64,000 nucleotides of DNA. It comes from Symbiodinium natans (taxonomy: Eukaryota; Sar; Dinophyceae; Suessiales; Symbiodiniaceae). Both the position numbers and the translations under genes were made by a program. Shown piece after piece: positions 20,791 to 32,400 of the stretch. The number at the start of each line of letters is the position of its first letter. The first letter of the stretch is position 1. The DNA is taken from assembly GCA_905221605.1 (NCBI GenBank), contig CAJNDS010000126.1, forward strand, positions 25,001-89,000, given 5' to 3'. The notes under the pieces were generated by a model. It made no database searches, was not told where the DNA came from, and worked only from the letters and a program-made list of their open reading frames with translations.

Positions 20791-22308
20791 TCTAGGGTTT
20801 GGGGTTTGGGGTTTTCGGGTTTAGGGTTGGGGGTTTGGAGTTTAGGGTTTGGGGTTTAGGGTTTGGGGTTTCGGGTTTGGGGTTTGGGGTTTGAGGATTC
20901 GGTCTTTGGGGTTTAGGGTTTGGGGTGGGGGGGGGGGGTTCACAGCTGGCTTTTTGCTGGGGTCCAGGGTTGTGGGCTTACAGGAGTTTGGGGCTTTCTG
21001 GCTTTATAGTTGTTTCTGGTATATAGGACTTACGGTGTAGGGTTTGCTAGGGTTTAGGGTGTAGGGTGTAGGGTTTAGGGTTTGCTGTTTCGGGTTTAGG
21101 GTTTGGGGTTTATAGGACTCAGCTTCGGGCCGATGCACGTACGGGAGGGGCTCGGTGGTTTGGAAGGGGGCGCATCCCTAAGCCCTAAACCCTAAACCCT
21201 AAACCCGACTTCAGGGTTTCGGGTTTCGGGTTTCTGGTTTGGGGTTTAGAGTGGTCATTGGAATTCAGGATTCCTTGAGTAGGGCTGAGACACGTGGAAA
21301 GAACATCCGAGACCAATCGGTTACGGGTCTCGGGTTTCGGGTTTCGGGTCTAGTCACTTATGAGCCCTTCATAGGGTCCCGAACCTCCTTAAAAGGGTTG
21401 CTGATGTATGGGCCCTTAATTTGTACAGGGTATATACAGGGTATATAAAGGGTATATAAAGGGTATATAAAGGGTATATAAGGGTTTAGGGTTTAGGGTT
21501 TAGGGTTTAGGGTTTAGGGTTTAGGGTTTAGGGTTTAGGGTACCCTTTTAAGGGCCCATACCAAGAGGGGCCATGAAACTACCCCAAGACAGAAGCTGAA
21601 GATGCCCCCTAAGCCTAAGCGATCTAGGGTTTAGGGTTTCGGGTTTAGGGTTTAGGGTTTAGGGTTTTCTTGAACTCAGAAACACCCCCAAGCTCGCCCC
21701 AACCCTCCAACCCCCAAAGAGCTAAAGCCCCCCAAATGCCTGAAACTGATGTCCCTCAGTTTTGGGGTTTAGTGTCCAAATCCCTAAACGTTACGTGTTA
21801 CCTGAATTTTCAGAACTACCCAAGTGTTTGACACCGAGGGCTTCTAGGCTTTGAGGGTGTAGTTTGTGGTTGGTTAGGGAGGGGGGGGGGGGGGTGGGGG
21901 CGTAGAGGCTTCGGAGCAGAGGGGCTCAGGGTTCAGAGGGTTTAGACTTGGGGTGGGGGTGGTTCGCGGGGCTGAGGTTTTGTTGGCTGACAACCAAAAC
22001 CCGAAACCCTGATGTTGAGATGCAGTGTGTCCGGTCATCAAGGTGTCGACTTCGAAATTGGGAGACCCCTAACCTTAAACTCTGAAACCCGACACCCTCA
22101 TGAACCCCAAACCTCAACCCCAACTCCTGAACCCTAAACTCTAAATCCTAAACCCTCAAAGCCCATGACCTCGGAAGCCCTCAACACTAAACCCTAAACG
22201 CAGGGAGGCTTGGGCTAGGGGGGTTTAGGACTTCAGGGCCTTCGGGTTTCGGGTTTAGGGTTTAGGGTTTAGGGCTACTACCATGCTGCCTCCAAAGCCC
22301 TAAGTACG

Positions 22309-22386
22309 TTTCGCGCAGGTCCGCGACTGGCTCGGACGGACACGGGGGCCTGGCCAGGAAGCAGCTTGTCCGGCTCTTCTATTCCG
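22309..22386 (+). CDS. Exon-like island (SDGHGGLARKQLVRLFYS)
   Basis: After CGCAG the frame reads RSATGSDGHGGLARKQLVRL then FYS. Another frame is open as well, so the reading is tentative. Confidence 0.3.
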
Positions 22387-22590
22387 GGTTTAGGGTTTAG
22401 GGTTTAGGGTGTATCAGTGGTCAGCTGGACGCAATTGTGTGCAGACATGCCCACCCCAAGACCACCCAAACACTACTCACTGCGAACCAAACCGGAGCGA
22501 GCCCAAACCAAACCGAAGCCATTCAAAATTCACACGTGGCACATGTTTGGGGGATGCCGCAGTCATGGCGGCAGAGGATACCCCCCCCCT

Positions 22591-23043
22591 CAGGCTGTTG
22601 CGTAGGGGACGGTCTGAACCGAAAGGCCCTCTCATGAAATTCCGGGCCGTGAAAGGCTTCCGATTGTTGAGGAGTGCCAAGGTCGCTTGAAAGGCAACTC
22701 CCTTGCAAAAGGAGCCGAGAACGTTTTTTACAGGTGAAGGACCGGGGTCGTGAGGTTTGCGCAGGGGACGGTCTGGGCCGAAGGGCCCTATCATAGAAAA
22801 TTTCAGGGCGTGAGCTGGTCTAGTTTTCGATAAATTCGGGAACGCCCCCTCAGGCTGTTGCGTAGGGGACGGTCTGAACCGAAAGGCCCTCTCATGAAAT
22901 TCCGGGCCGTGGAAGGTTTCCGATTGTTGCGGAGTCCCAAAATCCCTTGAAAAGCAACTCCCTTGCAAAAGGAGCCGAGAACGTTTTTTACAGGTGAAGG
23001 ACCGGAATCGTGATTTTGCGCAGGGGACGGTCTGGGCCGAAGG
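22591..23043. repeat. 260-bp tandem duplication
   Basis: CAGGCTGTTGCGTAGGGGAC begins both 22591 and 22851; the second copy runs to the GGGCCA array. Within each copy GGGGACGGTCTG(A/G)(A/G)CCGAA(A/G)GGCC occurs twice, so the 260-base unit is itself built from an older duplication. Open frames on the minus strand follow from this. Confidence 0.85.
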
Positions 23044-23292
23044 GCCCAGGGCCAGGGCCAGAGCCAGAGCCTGGCCGGGCCAGGGCCAAGGCCAGTTGTG
23101 GCAGGGCCAGGGCCAGGGCCAACCCAGGCCAGGGCCAGCAGGGCCAACACCACGGCCAGGCCCAGGGCCAGGGCCAGGGCCAGGGCCAGGGCCAGGGCCA
23201 GAACCAGGGCCAGCGCCAGGGCCAGGGCCAGGGCCAGAGCCATACCAAACCCAGGGCCAGGGCCAGAACCAGGGCCAGGGCCGAGGGCGGTC
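23044..23292. repeat. GGGCCA hexamer minisatellite
   Basis: About 250 bases of GGGCCA with small variants (GAGCCA, GAACCA). Long open frames on both strands (Gly/Pro/Ala/Arg or Trp/Leu-Ala only) are artefacts. It starts where the second 260-base repeat copy reaches GAAGGGCCCAGGGCCA, a natural seed for expansion. Confidence 0.93.
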
Positions 23293-24381
23293 AAGGAGCC
23301 AGGGAATTGAAAAAGGCTCCCCCTTTTGGGGTTTCGGGTACTACACTAAAACTGTGACAGGGGGTGGCCCGCGGGTTTAGGGTTTAGGGTTTAGGGTTTA
23401 GGGCTTAGGGTTTAGGGTTTAGGTTTTAGGGTTTAGGGCTTAGGGTTCAGAGTTCAGCGTTCGGGTTCAGGGTTTAGGGTTCAGGGTTTGGGGTTTAGGG
23501 GGGGTGTGCGGTCATTCTTTTTGGGTTGAGTGAAGTCCTTGACCCTAAACCGTGCCCTTGCGTTGAAAGTGGCCTGTGGCAGACAGGGTTTAGGGTTTAG
23601 GGTTTATGGTTTAGGGTTGAGGCCTTACGGCTTAGCAGCTCTCAGCCCTTGCAACTTGAAATCCACAACCCTGAATCCTGGAACCTTAAACCCCAAGCCC
23701 GAATCCCTAAACCCTCAATCCCCAAACCCTGAACCCAAAACCCTCAACCCCCAAAACCCCGAACCCCAAAGTCTACACCGTTAACCCCAAACCCTCAAAC
23801 CCTTTTGAAACTCTACACCATAAACCCTAACACCTAAACCCTATACCCTCAACCCTAAACCCTAAACCGTTAAACCCAGACATTCAGACCCCGACGCGTC
23901 ATGTGGTCAGGCTCCCTCCATCTTTGCTTCTACGAAAGAACTCCATGATTTACTCCTGCTCATTAAAAGTTTAATTGCTTTAGTCAGAGGCCTGTTAACT
24001 TCACAGACTTGCTTGCTGTGTAACGCTAAACCCTAAGTTCCCTAAGCCCTAAACCCTGGCCCTGAACCCAAAACCCTAACCCTAAACCCTAAACCCCAAA
24101 CCCCAAACCCTAAACCCTAAATCCAAAGCCCTAAACCCTAAACCTAAAACCTAAACCTTACCCCTAAGCCCTAAACCCTAAACCCTAAACCCCAACAAAG
24201 TGTGGTTGCGCGTATGCTTGCTATCACATTTATCTCACACACACACACACACACACACGGATGAGTCAAGGACCAGCACATGTGTCCAGCTATGAAACTA
24301 TGCCTCCCACACCCTAGACCATATACATTCTGGGTTTAGGGTTTAGGGTTCAGGGTTTATGGTTTAGGGTTTAGGGTTTAG

Positions 24382-24546
24382 GCAGTAGAAGCAGCAACAT
24401 TATGGACTTCACAACCATACCTATGGGAACCCCTTGCTTTAGACAGCGGCAAATTTAGCTCTGACTTGTTTTGTGTCCAAGGGCCTTGCTCTAGGTCTTG
24501 CGCGTGCTCTAGGAAGACCATAAGTAAGCCCACCCAGCGTCCCTAA
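24382..24546 (+). CDS. Exon-like island, about 50 codons, unknown
   Basis: Open for about 54 codons directly after a TTTAGGG tract: AVEAATLWTSQPYLWEPLAL then DSGKFSSDLFCVQGPC and a Cys/Ser/Arg-rich end. No family recognised; boundaries uncertain. Confidence 0.3.
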   Translation, partial: AVEAATLWTSQPYLWEPLALDSGKFSSDLFCVQGPCSRSCACSRKTISKPTQRP

Positions 24547-24644
24547 ACCCTACCCTAGAACCCTAAACCCGAACCCTAAACCCTAAACCCTAAACCCTAA
24601 ACCCTAAACCCTAAACCCTAAACCCTAAACCCTAAACCTGTGAG

Positions 24645-24752
24645 GTTCCGTACACGGTGTATGCGGGAGCGGCGGCGCAGTGTGCACTCTGTGGATGCCA
24701 GTCAGGCCGGGCCAGGGATTCCCTCTGCGTGGTGGTTCCCTTGTCCAAGTAC
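24645..24752 (+). CDS. Exon-like island, frame uncertain
   Basis: A unique stretch of about 110 bases between CCCTAAA and TTTAGGG tracts, open in more than one frame (VPYTVYAGAAAQCALCGC or RTRCMRERRRSVHSVDASQA). It may be an upstream exon of the channel gene. Confidence 0.3.
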
Positions 24753-25250
24753 CGAGGGTTTAGGGTTTAGAGTTTAGAGTTTAGGGTTTAGGGTTTTATG
24801 CCAAAAAGACGGTTAAGGATGTTGGAAGGGTATGCTGGCATTCCTCCAAAGGCCTCAGTTTAGGGTTTCAGGCTTCAGAGTTTAGGGCTTGGGCTCCCGA
24901 AACCCTAAACCCTAAACCCTAAACCCTAAACCCTAAACCCTAAACCCTAAACCCTAAACCCTAAACCTTAAACCTTAAACCCTAAACCCAAATGCAACTG
25001 CGTTATGCTTGGGCAGCGTTCGTCTGTGCAGCTTCCTGACCCTAAGGGCACCCCGCATTATCCTTGCCTACTTCCACGAACACACCGCATCACACTGCAC
25101 TCTAAACTCTAAGGCTTAAACCTAAAACCCTAAACTCTAAGGCTTAATCCCAACCTTTTTCCCTGGTTGTTGGAGAACTAGGCTGGTTTTGGGGGACTTT
25201 TTTTCCCGTTTTCGGGTTTAGAAGGGACCCTATCTGTAGATATTTTTCAG

Positions 25251-25291
25251 AGGCTTCAAAGGCCAACCCAGAGAAGTTTGTGGAAGAGAAC
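25251..25291 (+). CDS. Possible N-terminal channel exon (ASKANPEKFVEEN)
   Basis: After TTTTTCAG the frame reads ASKANPEKFVEEN and then enters CCCTAAA repeat. On the same strand and spacing as the channel exons downstream, but the link is inference. Confidence 0.4.
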
Positions 25292-25362
25292 TAAACCCTA
25301 AACCCTAAACCCTAAACCCTAAACCCTAAACCCTAAACCCTAAACCCCACTGTTGGCGCCAG

Positions 25363-25436
25363 GTTCTCGAAGCTCTCAAGGACAACGAGACGGACGTCGA
25401 GCAGTTCTTCCACGCCACCGACAGCCTCTCTGCCAG
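25363..25436 (+). CDS. Possible N-terminal channel exon (VLEALKDNETDVEQFFHATD)
   Basis: Acceptor CGCCAG|G; reads VLEALKDNETDVEQFFHATD and SLSAS, acidic and helix-like. The family E half-element CTTAGCAGGGAATGAGGGAA starts within 15 bases of its 3' end. Confidence 0.5.
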
Positions 25437-26394
25437 CCTTTTCTGGCGGGTTCTTAGCAGGGAATGAGGGAATGAGGTACCCAAACCCTAAACCCTAAAC
25501 CCTAAACCCTAAACCCTAAACCCTAAACCCTAAACCCTAAACCCTAAACCCCCTCTTTCCCTCCGAAGAACCAGGAGGTTTTGGGGAGGGCCTTGAGGCT
25601 GGCAAGAGTTCGGTGTGCATTCTGATTTTGGGGGTCGTTGGGCCCAAAATACCCTTGAAACCCTAAAACCCTAAAGCGTCCTGATTCTGGGGGCTTCTGA
25701 ACCCTAGATATTCTAGATACCCTAAGCCCTATTCCGTTCGTGCTTACGGTTGCGTTTGGGACCCAAACCCTAAACCCTAAACCCTAAACCCTAAACCCTA
25801 AACCCTAAACCCTAAACCCTAAACCCTAAACCCATTCTGATTAGCCCCGTCAGCTTCAAAGCTTCGACGTTTCGATTCGCACCGAACTCACCTTATTTCT
25901 GGGACCCCATACAAGCCCAACCCCAAGCAGTTTCCGGGTTGAGGGTTTAGGGTTTAGGGTTTGGGGTTTAGGGTTTAGGGTTTAGGGTTTAGGAAAGGAA
26001 GGGCCAAAAGTGAGGAGTTGCCTGGGCCTTGTTTTGAAAAAGGCGGCAGGAGGAGGTCGAGATCGTGTGAACCGATGCCCATTTCCCTTTGCCGCAAATG
26101 CTTTGTCCCGAAAACCACATTTTGGGGTTTGGGGTTTAGGGTTTAGGGTTTAGGGTTTATCCCAAAATCCCAAACCCTACAAATCCATAACTTTGTAACC
26201 CTTTGACCCTATCGTCCTGAAGCCCTATAGCCCTAGAACCTCCAAACCCTATAACCCCGAACCCTACAACCGTATCATCTTAGACCCTAAACCCTTTAAA
26301 CCTTAAACCCTATACACCCTACACCCTAAACCCAAAACCCTTTAAACCCTTTAAACCCTTTAAACCCTTTAAACCCTTTAAACCCTAAACCCAG

Positions 26395-26446
26395 GCATCG
26401 AGCGCCTCTTTAAAGAGTGGGAGCCAGAGTTCCACGACGCACCTTG
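26395..26446 (+). CDS. Possible N-terminal channel exon (IERLFKEWEPEFHDAPW)
   Basis: Acceptor CCCAG|G; clear coding frame GIERLFKEWEPEFHDAPW. It follows a block of CCCTTTAAA nonamers (26337-26385). Assigned to the N-terminal cytoplasmic part of the channel only by position. Confidence 0.5.
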
Positions 26447-27261
26447 GACTTTGGGTTTAGGGCCTTGGGCGGGTTTAGGGTTTAGGGTTTAGGGTTTAGG
26501 GTTTAGGGTTTAGGGTTTAGGGTTTAGGGTTTAGGGTTAGATGTTTAGGGTTTAGGGTTTAGGGTTTAGGGTTTAGGGTTTAGGGTTTAGGGTTTAGGGT
26601 TTAGGGTTTAGGGTTTAGGGTTTAGGGTTGAGGTGGGCTGGCCGTGGGCTTGAGGTGCATTTTGGGCTGGCGGGTGGTGCTTTAGGGTTCAGAGTGCATA
26701 TTACATTTAGGGTTTAGGGTTTAGGGTTTAGGGTTTAGGGCTTCGGGCTTCGGGCTTCGGGCTTCGGGCTTCGGGCTTCGGGCTTCGGGCTTAGGGCTTA
26801 GGGCTAGCCTTTCGGGTGTCTGGACCACGCGCCCCTTAAGACCGGTGTTCAGAGGCTTTCGACACTGTGCACGAAGCCGGCAGAACCTCAGACCCCAAAA
26901 CCCGCAAGAGCGTCAACAAAAAACGCCCGCAAAGCCCTAGAAACCCTAAAGCCCTAAACCCTAAAAACCCTAAAGCCCTAAACTCCTACAAGCCTAAGAC
27001 CAAGGGATTAAGACTCGTAGCCCTCTGGAACCCCTACAGCTTCACCTTGAACATACTCCTAATGTGACCCCTATACTAGCTCATATGGATCTTTCAAAAG
27101 GGTCCCCAAAACTCAAGGGTACAAGAGCCCCAAAACCCCCAAGACCCCTAACACCCTAGACCCCAACAAGAAGCCGGCTGTGCACCCGCCGCAAACCCGA
27201 GTACCCTCAACACAACCCAGAACCCTAAACCTGGACTTGACAAAAAGCCAGCCCTGAACCC

Positions 27262-27570
27262 TAAACCCCTAAACCCCTAAACCCCTCAACCCCTCAACCC
27301 CTCAACCCCTCAACCCCTAAACCCCTAAACCCCTAAGCGCCTAAACCCCTAAACCCCTAAACCCCTCAACCCCTCAACCCCTCAACCCCCTCAACCCCTA
27401 AACCCCTAAACCCCGAAACCTGCTAAACCCCTAAACCCCTAAACCCCTCAACCCCTAAACCCCTAAACCAAACCCCCTAAACCCCTAAACCCCTAAACCC
27501 CTAAACCCCTAAACCCCTAAACCCCTAAACCCCTAAACCCCTAAACCCCTAAACCCCTAAACCCCTAAAC
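27262..27570 (-). repeat. CCCCTAAA octamer block
   Basis: About 38 units of an eight-base variant (CCCCTAAA, with CCCCTCAA stretches) replace the usual heptamer. Such local purity shows that the variant was amplified in place. Confidence 0.95.
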
Positions 27571-27591
27571 CCTAAACTCTCATTTAGTGAG

Positions 27592-27650
27592 GTGAAAGAG
27601 GCGAAGTGGACACGCTTCGGCTCGGAGCACCCTGGGCCTCGGAATGTTGT
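27592..27650 (+). CDS. Possible N-terminal channel exon (VKEAKWTRFGSEHPGPRN)
   Basis: Acceptor GTGAG|G; VKEAKWTRFGSEHPGPRNV. On the + strand between the 26395 and 28769 islands. No family motif. Confidence 0.4.
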
Positions 27651-28319
27651 TTTTTTGGGGCGATAGGGTTTAGGATTTAGGGTTTAGGGTTTAGGGTTTA
27701 GGGATCCCCTTAAGGGTTCCTAAGAAGAGACCCAAGAGTAGTATAGGGTACCTTTTGGGTGTTGTACTATTTGGATCCTCCCAGGGGTCTGGGTGAGGGT
27801 TTTGTTTAGAGTTTAGGGTTTAGGGCTTTGGGCGTAAAGCTTTGGGGCGGGTTTAGGGTTTAGGGTGTAGGGTGTAGGGTTTAGGATTTAGGGTTTATGG
27901 GGTTTAGGGGGTTTAGCTTTCGGTGTTGTCGCTTCCCTGTTGTTTAGGACTCAAGATCAGGGTTTAATGCTTAGGGCCGAGGACAACTTTGAATTCCTAG
28001 GGCTTTTTGGGGTTCGGGGTTCTCAGGCTTTTTGGGGTTCTGTTTTGGGTTCGGGCGGGTCACTAGGGTGCATAGACTTTCGTTTTGAGTCCTTTTGGGC
28101 TTATTTAGTATTAGGGTCTTGAGTCCAGGTTTAGGGTTTGTGGTTTTTTGGTGTCACAGGGTTCTACGCAACAGTTTTGCGGTCCATGGACGATTTCCTA
28201 GAAACCCGCCTCAGAACCCGGTCCTAGAAACCTGCCTCAGAACCCGGTCATACCCCGAGGAACGGCGCCCCGGCGTCTCTCCCTCAACCCTATTAGGGTT
28301 TTGTGTTTAGGGCTTGAAC

Positions 28320-28418
28320 TTGGGATGTTCCCCTTGTACTAACAGTCCTTAATAGGGATTATAGTAGGGGTACTATAGTCCCTATTCAGGACTGTCAGTA
28401 AACGGCGGAACATCCCAA
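28320..28418. mobile_element. Family A inverted-repeat element
   Basis: TTGGGATGTTCCCCTTGTAC at the left and CGGCGGAACATCCCAA at the right, with the inner arms CAGTCCTTAATAGGGATTAT and CCCTATTCAGGACTG. Confidence 0.87.
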
Positions 28419-28768
28419 TGTTCAGGGCTTGAACTTAGTTCCTGGCGTATGGTAGTGAAGTCGTACTATGGGTTCCGTTAGGCCCTAAACCCTAAACCCT
28501 AAACCCCCTTCGTCCCGCTAGCGGTTCCAGATTTAAAAACTAAAAATAAACCCTAAACTCTAAACCCTATCTCATCCCTTCAAGGGGTATGCCGGGGGAA
28601 AGGCCTGCTTCTCTCCTGAGAAGTACTAAGTCTTAGAGCCAAGCTTCAGGGTGGCTCAAGGGCTGTTAAGGGGGGTTTAAGGGAGGCTTCTGCGGTTTAG
28701 GGTTTAGGGTTTAGGGTTCAGGGTTCAGGGTTCAGGATTCAGGGTTCAGGGTTCAAGGTTTAGGGTTT

Positions 28769-28839
28769 ACGCTGCTTTGCTGCTTGTGGTTGGAAGGCAC
28801 TGTGGACAGGTCGGACTTTGACCTTCTTGGCGCCAAAGG
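28769..28839 (+). CDS. Possible N-terminal channel exon (WLEGTVDRSDFDLLGAK)
   Basis: One frame reads TLLCCLWLEGTVDRSDFDLL then GAK. Another frame is open too. Position suggests the channel N-terminus. Confidence 0.35.
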
Positions 28840-29336
28840 TTTCTAAGGGGTTTAGGGTTAGGCAAGGTTTGGGGGATTGTGCCTACCTTTGCGGGCCCTT
28901 TGGATATGCACCCATAGTGTGTTTCAGAGGATCTTAGCACCCAAGACCATACACACGAAATGCTCTTTCACCATAGGCTTTCAAGGGACAGGCCAGCTCA
29001 AGGGACTACAGGAGGGACCCTTGCAAGGGACCTAGGCATACCCTAAACCCTAAACCCTAAACCCTAAACCCTAAACCCTAAACCTTAAACCCTACATAAA
29101 ATGCATATTAAGGCTTCGTTGGGGAATGAAGATTAAGGGCCCCCGGTCTACCTGACCCCCCCCCCCCCCAAGTACCCTCTCAGATGGCATAAATACACCC
29201 ATGAAGGTGCAACGAGGCCCTTGTTAAGGGGTACCGTGCAGGGGGGTGGCTCCCTCCTTATATCCCCCTAAACCCTAAACCTTAAACCCTAAACCCTAAA
29301 CCCTAAAGGCTCCCTCCTTACATCCCTTAACTTCAG

Positions 29337-29430
29337 CTTGTGCACAAGAGGTACAACCGGATGAACTGCTACGAGCGCCTGAGGGTCTGGCTACAGTCTC
29401 ACAAATTCGCCCCTACGCTGAACAGCTCAC
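29337..29430 (+). CDS. Channel exon: cytoplasmic pre-S1 segment
   Basis: LVHKRYNRMNCYERLRVWLQ then SHKFAPTLNSS, a basic amphipathic stretch just before S1. The acceptor is CTTCAG|C. A 19-base duplication (GGCTCCCTCCTTACATCCC) ends 10 bases upstream. Confidence 0.7.
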
Positions 29431-32400
29431 GGTTTGGGGTTTAGGGCTTAGGGTTTCAGTTGCTACGGGTTTTGGAATTAGGGTTTAGGGGCTGCTACAC
29501 AGGAACCCACTGTAAGGCCCAAGTATCTACTCTACAGGTACATAGAGTTTTTGGGAGCCCTAAAGCCGGTTGTTTAGGGTTTAGGGTTTAGGTGTCAGGA
29601 CCTAGATCAAATCGTTGCTGTGCCCGCCGCAGCGGGCAGTAGAACCTGAGTTCCCAAAGCCATGGGGCAGTGGGCCTAGGGTTAAGGGTTTAGGGTTTAG
29701 GGTTTAGGGCTTTTGTTTTGTTTGGTTCAATGTATATAAGGGCCCAAATGGACCATACTTTCGAGGACCTGGAGCCCTTCAAAACCCTAGACCCTGAGAC
29801 CTTGGCGGAGCCCTAAACTCTGCAAGCCTACACGGCCTAAACTTCCCCAAGAACCCTAAACCCTAAACCCTAAGCCCAAGAACCCGAAACCCCAGCCCCC
29901 ATCTCTAGACCCCCCTCCTCGCCCTCCTCCCCGAGAAGAGAAGACACGAAAACCTAGCCTTAGGACTTCCTGATTACCTGATTACCCAAACCCTAAACCC
30001 TAAACCCTAAACCCTACACCCTAAACCCTAAACCCTACACCCTAAACCCTAAACCCTAACCCCTAAACCCTAAACCCTCAGGACTTCCTGATTACCGGCT
30101 TCCTGTGCCTGAATGTCATCTTCATGGGGTTCGAGCTCCAGTTCTCGGGTTCCGTCACAGGGGTGCAGCACCTCGCCGGCACGGCCAGGAAATGAGGTTT
30201 GCGGGCCCGGGGGGGGGGGGGGGGGGGGGGGGAACCCCGAAAGCCCGAACACTTTGAACCCGAAGCCTTCAACCGCAAACCCGCCCCCTAAACCCTCCTA
30301 AAACAGCCCCAAACGTAAACCCTAAGCCCCAACCGGCAAAGGAAACTGAGCTCGTGTCTTCTTCTGTCTTGGGGCAGTTGCATGGTCCCTGAAAATGGGC
30401 CCTTAACTGGGGACCTTGTATGCCCCTTATATACCCCTTATATACCCCTTAGATACCCCTTATATACCCGTTTAAAGACCCCTTATATATTTCATACCCC
30501 TGAGATACCCCTTATATACCCCTTTATACACCCCTTTTATGTTATCTACCCCTTATATACCCCTTATATACCCCGTGCAACCCAAGGGCCCACACTTCAG
30601 AACCATTGAATATACAGGAGGTCAAGGACCAGGGCCTACAAGGAGGGGGCCCCTCTAGCTATAGTTAGAGTTTTAAGGACCCTAAATTCAGACGGGAGTT
30701 TGCCCATCGTAGCCGCTGTCCATGTGTAGGCGAGGCGTTCGAAGAATATTGTGGTGCTAGCCGGCAAGAGATTGGGACACCGGGTGCCCGACCAAACTAC
30801 GACACGACTTGGGAGTGGCGATGCGCACTTAATTGAAATGGCGAGGGAAAAACACAAAATTTTTGAGAATCAAAGCAGGAAATGGAGTAGTTCCGGAACG
30901 AGCAGGTTTGCACTCAGTGGCGACACATACACGGCATTCTCCATGACACAGCCATAGCACTAGCTTTTGTATCCTGACAAAGCCATCATGTAAGTTATAT
31001 TCATCAAGAAGCCCAATCAATGTGCTTTGTTTTTGGAGACGCGGAGAACGATGTCCAATTGAGGTAGTGTGCTCGTGAGTTAGAGTTGGCCAGTGAAGAT
31101 GGCTGATTTCTGGAGTATGAAGCATCCTCAGCAGAAAAAGAAGCACGCAGTACAGGGCCCGTGTCCCTGCAGAAACGTTGAGGCCCCTTGCCGCTGACGA
31201 CAGCGTGCTCTGATGCGGCCATGATGCAAAGCCAGACCCCTGAACTCGTCCAGGCGTTGTGAAACAATCGATGGTAGGGAGCATTGCGCCACGGCTCCAG
31301 TACAGGCGTTCCGTGCTGGCCACAGTCGACTATGCGCGTCGCAAATTACGTTCGGCAATAAGTGGGGTCACGCCAATCAAAGCACGTGTCGCGTCATAGG
31401 AACAGAGCTGGACACCACAGGGGGTACTCTCAGCAACAGCATCATCTTAATGAAGCCCTGCCCCTCACGTCACATTTTGTTTTCGATCGCTCGCGCTTAG
31501 TGAAGATGCAAAAAACCTTGTATAAGCAAGGCAGTAGAAATTCAACAGCGACGGAAACCGTGTGCTCTTTCCTGCATGTAAACAGCATCAGTGGCATTCC
31601 TGTCTTGTTCCGAACAATGGAGTTGAAGCAGGGGACAATTCCTGGCAGCAGCAGATGTACTCATTAGAAGTCTTGAGACCTACATGCACGAAAAGCTGCA
31701 ACACGAAAGCAGCATAACTTTGAAAGCGTGTTGCAAAGCCCACACAGAAGAATTCATTCACTGCGCCGTTTTATTCTCGTCCTCATGAAGTGGCATCACG
31801 CACCAATGTTGGGCCACGGTGCTTTGCTTCTTCGGAAAAGGCAGCACCTTCCCAGATCTGACCAAGCAGAATATGGGCCTCTGCGACAGCTGCACTTTCA
31901 CGGCGGTCTCCATGCAGCGCGGGGTGTTTTTGCTGTCGGCTTGCAAGAGGGCTTCATGAAACCAGGCGAAACGTGCAATCAGCTGGACGGCTTGACACTT
32001 CGATCAGACAGCGCGGCCGGGGGCAGCACAGCGCATGGAAAGAAAGCCGTCGATGCCATGCGAGACAGATGCAAGAACAGCATGCACCTATGTACACACG
32101 TCTTGGGGAACAATAGCATCAAGCACGCATCCCGCAGCATTATGTTTGCCTTGGAGCCGGACCGGCTATGGTACGAGGACCTCGCCAGGTACCTGAAAGG
32201 GCAAACTGCAAGCAAAGCTTTGCAGGTGGATTTGGCTGTCGGAGAAAGGGCATTGCATTGTGCCCGGTCCAGCTTGGACTGGCTGACGGATGCAAGAAAA
32301 TTGGAGCTTTGCGGCGTGGCCGTGGAGAAGTTGGCGGAGATGGACCCAGCAAAGATGGACGAGGGTTTCTTGTGGCAACAAAACCAATGCATGGAACAGT

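Noticed and set aside
20849-21040. 63-codon frame beginning MGFRVWGFGFGVWG
   Set aside because: Translation of TTTGGGG/TTTAGGG repeat.
22803-23380. Frames of 70-163 codons rich in Gly/Pro/Ala/Arg or Trp/Pro
   Set aside because: Translation of the GGGCCA array on both strands; no start or domain.
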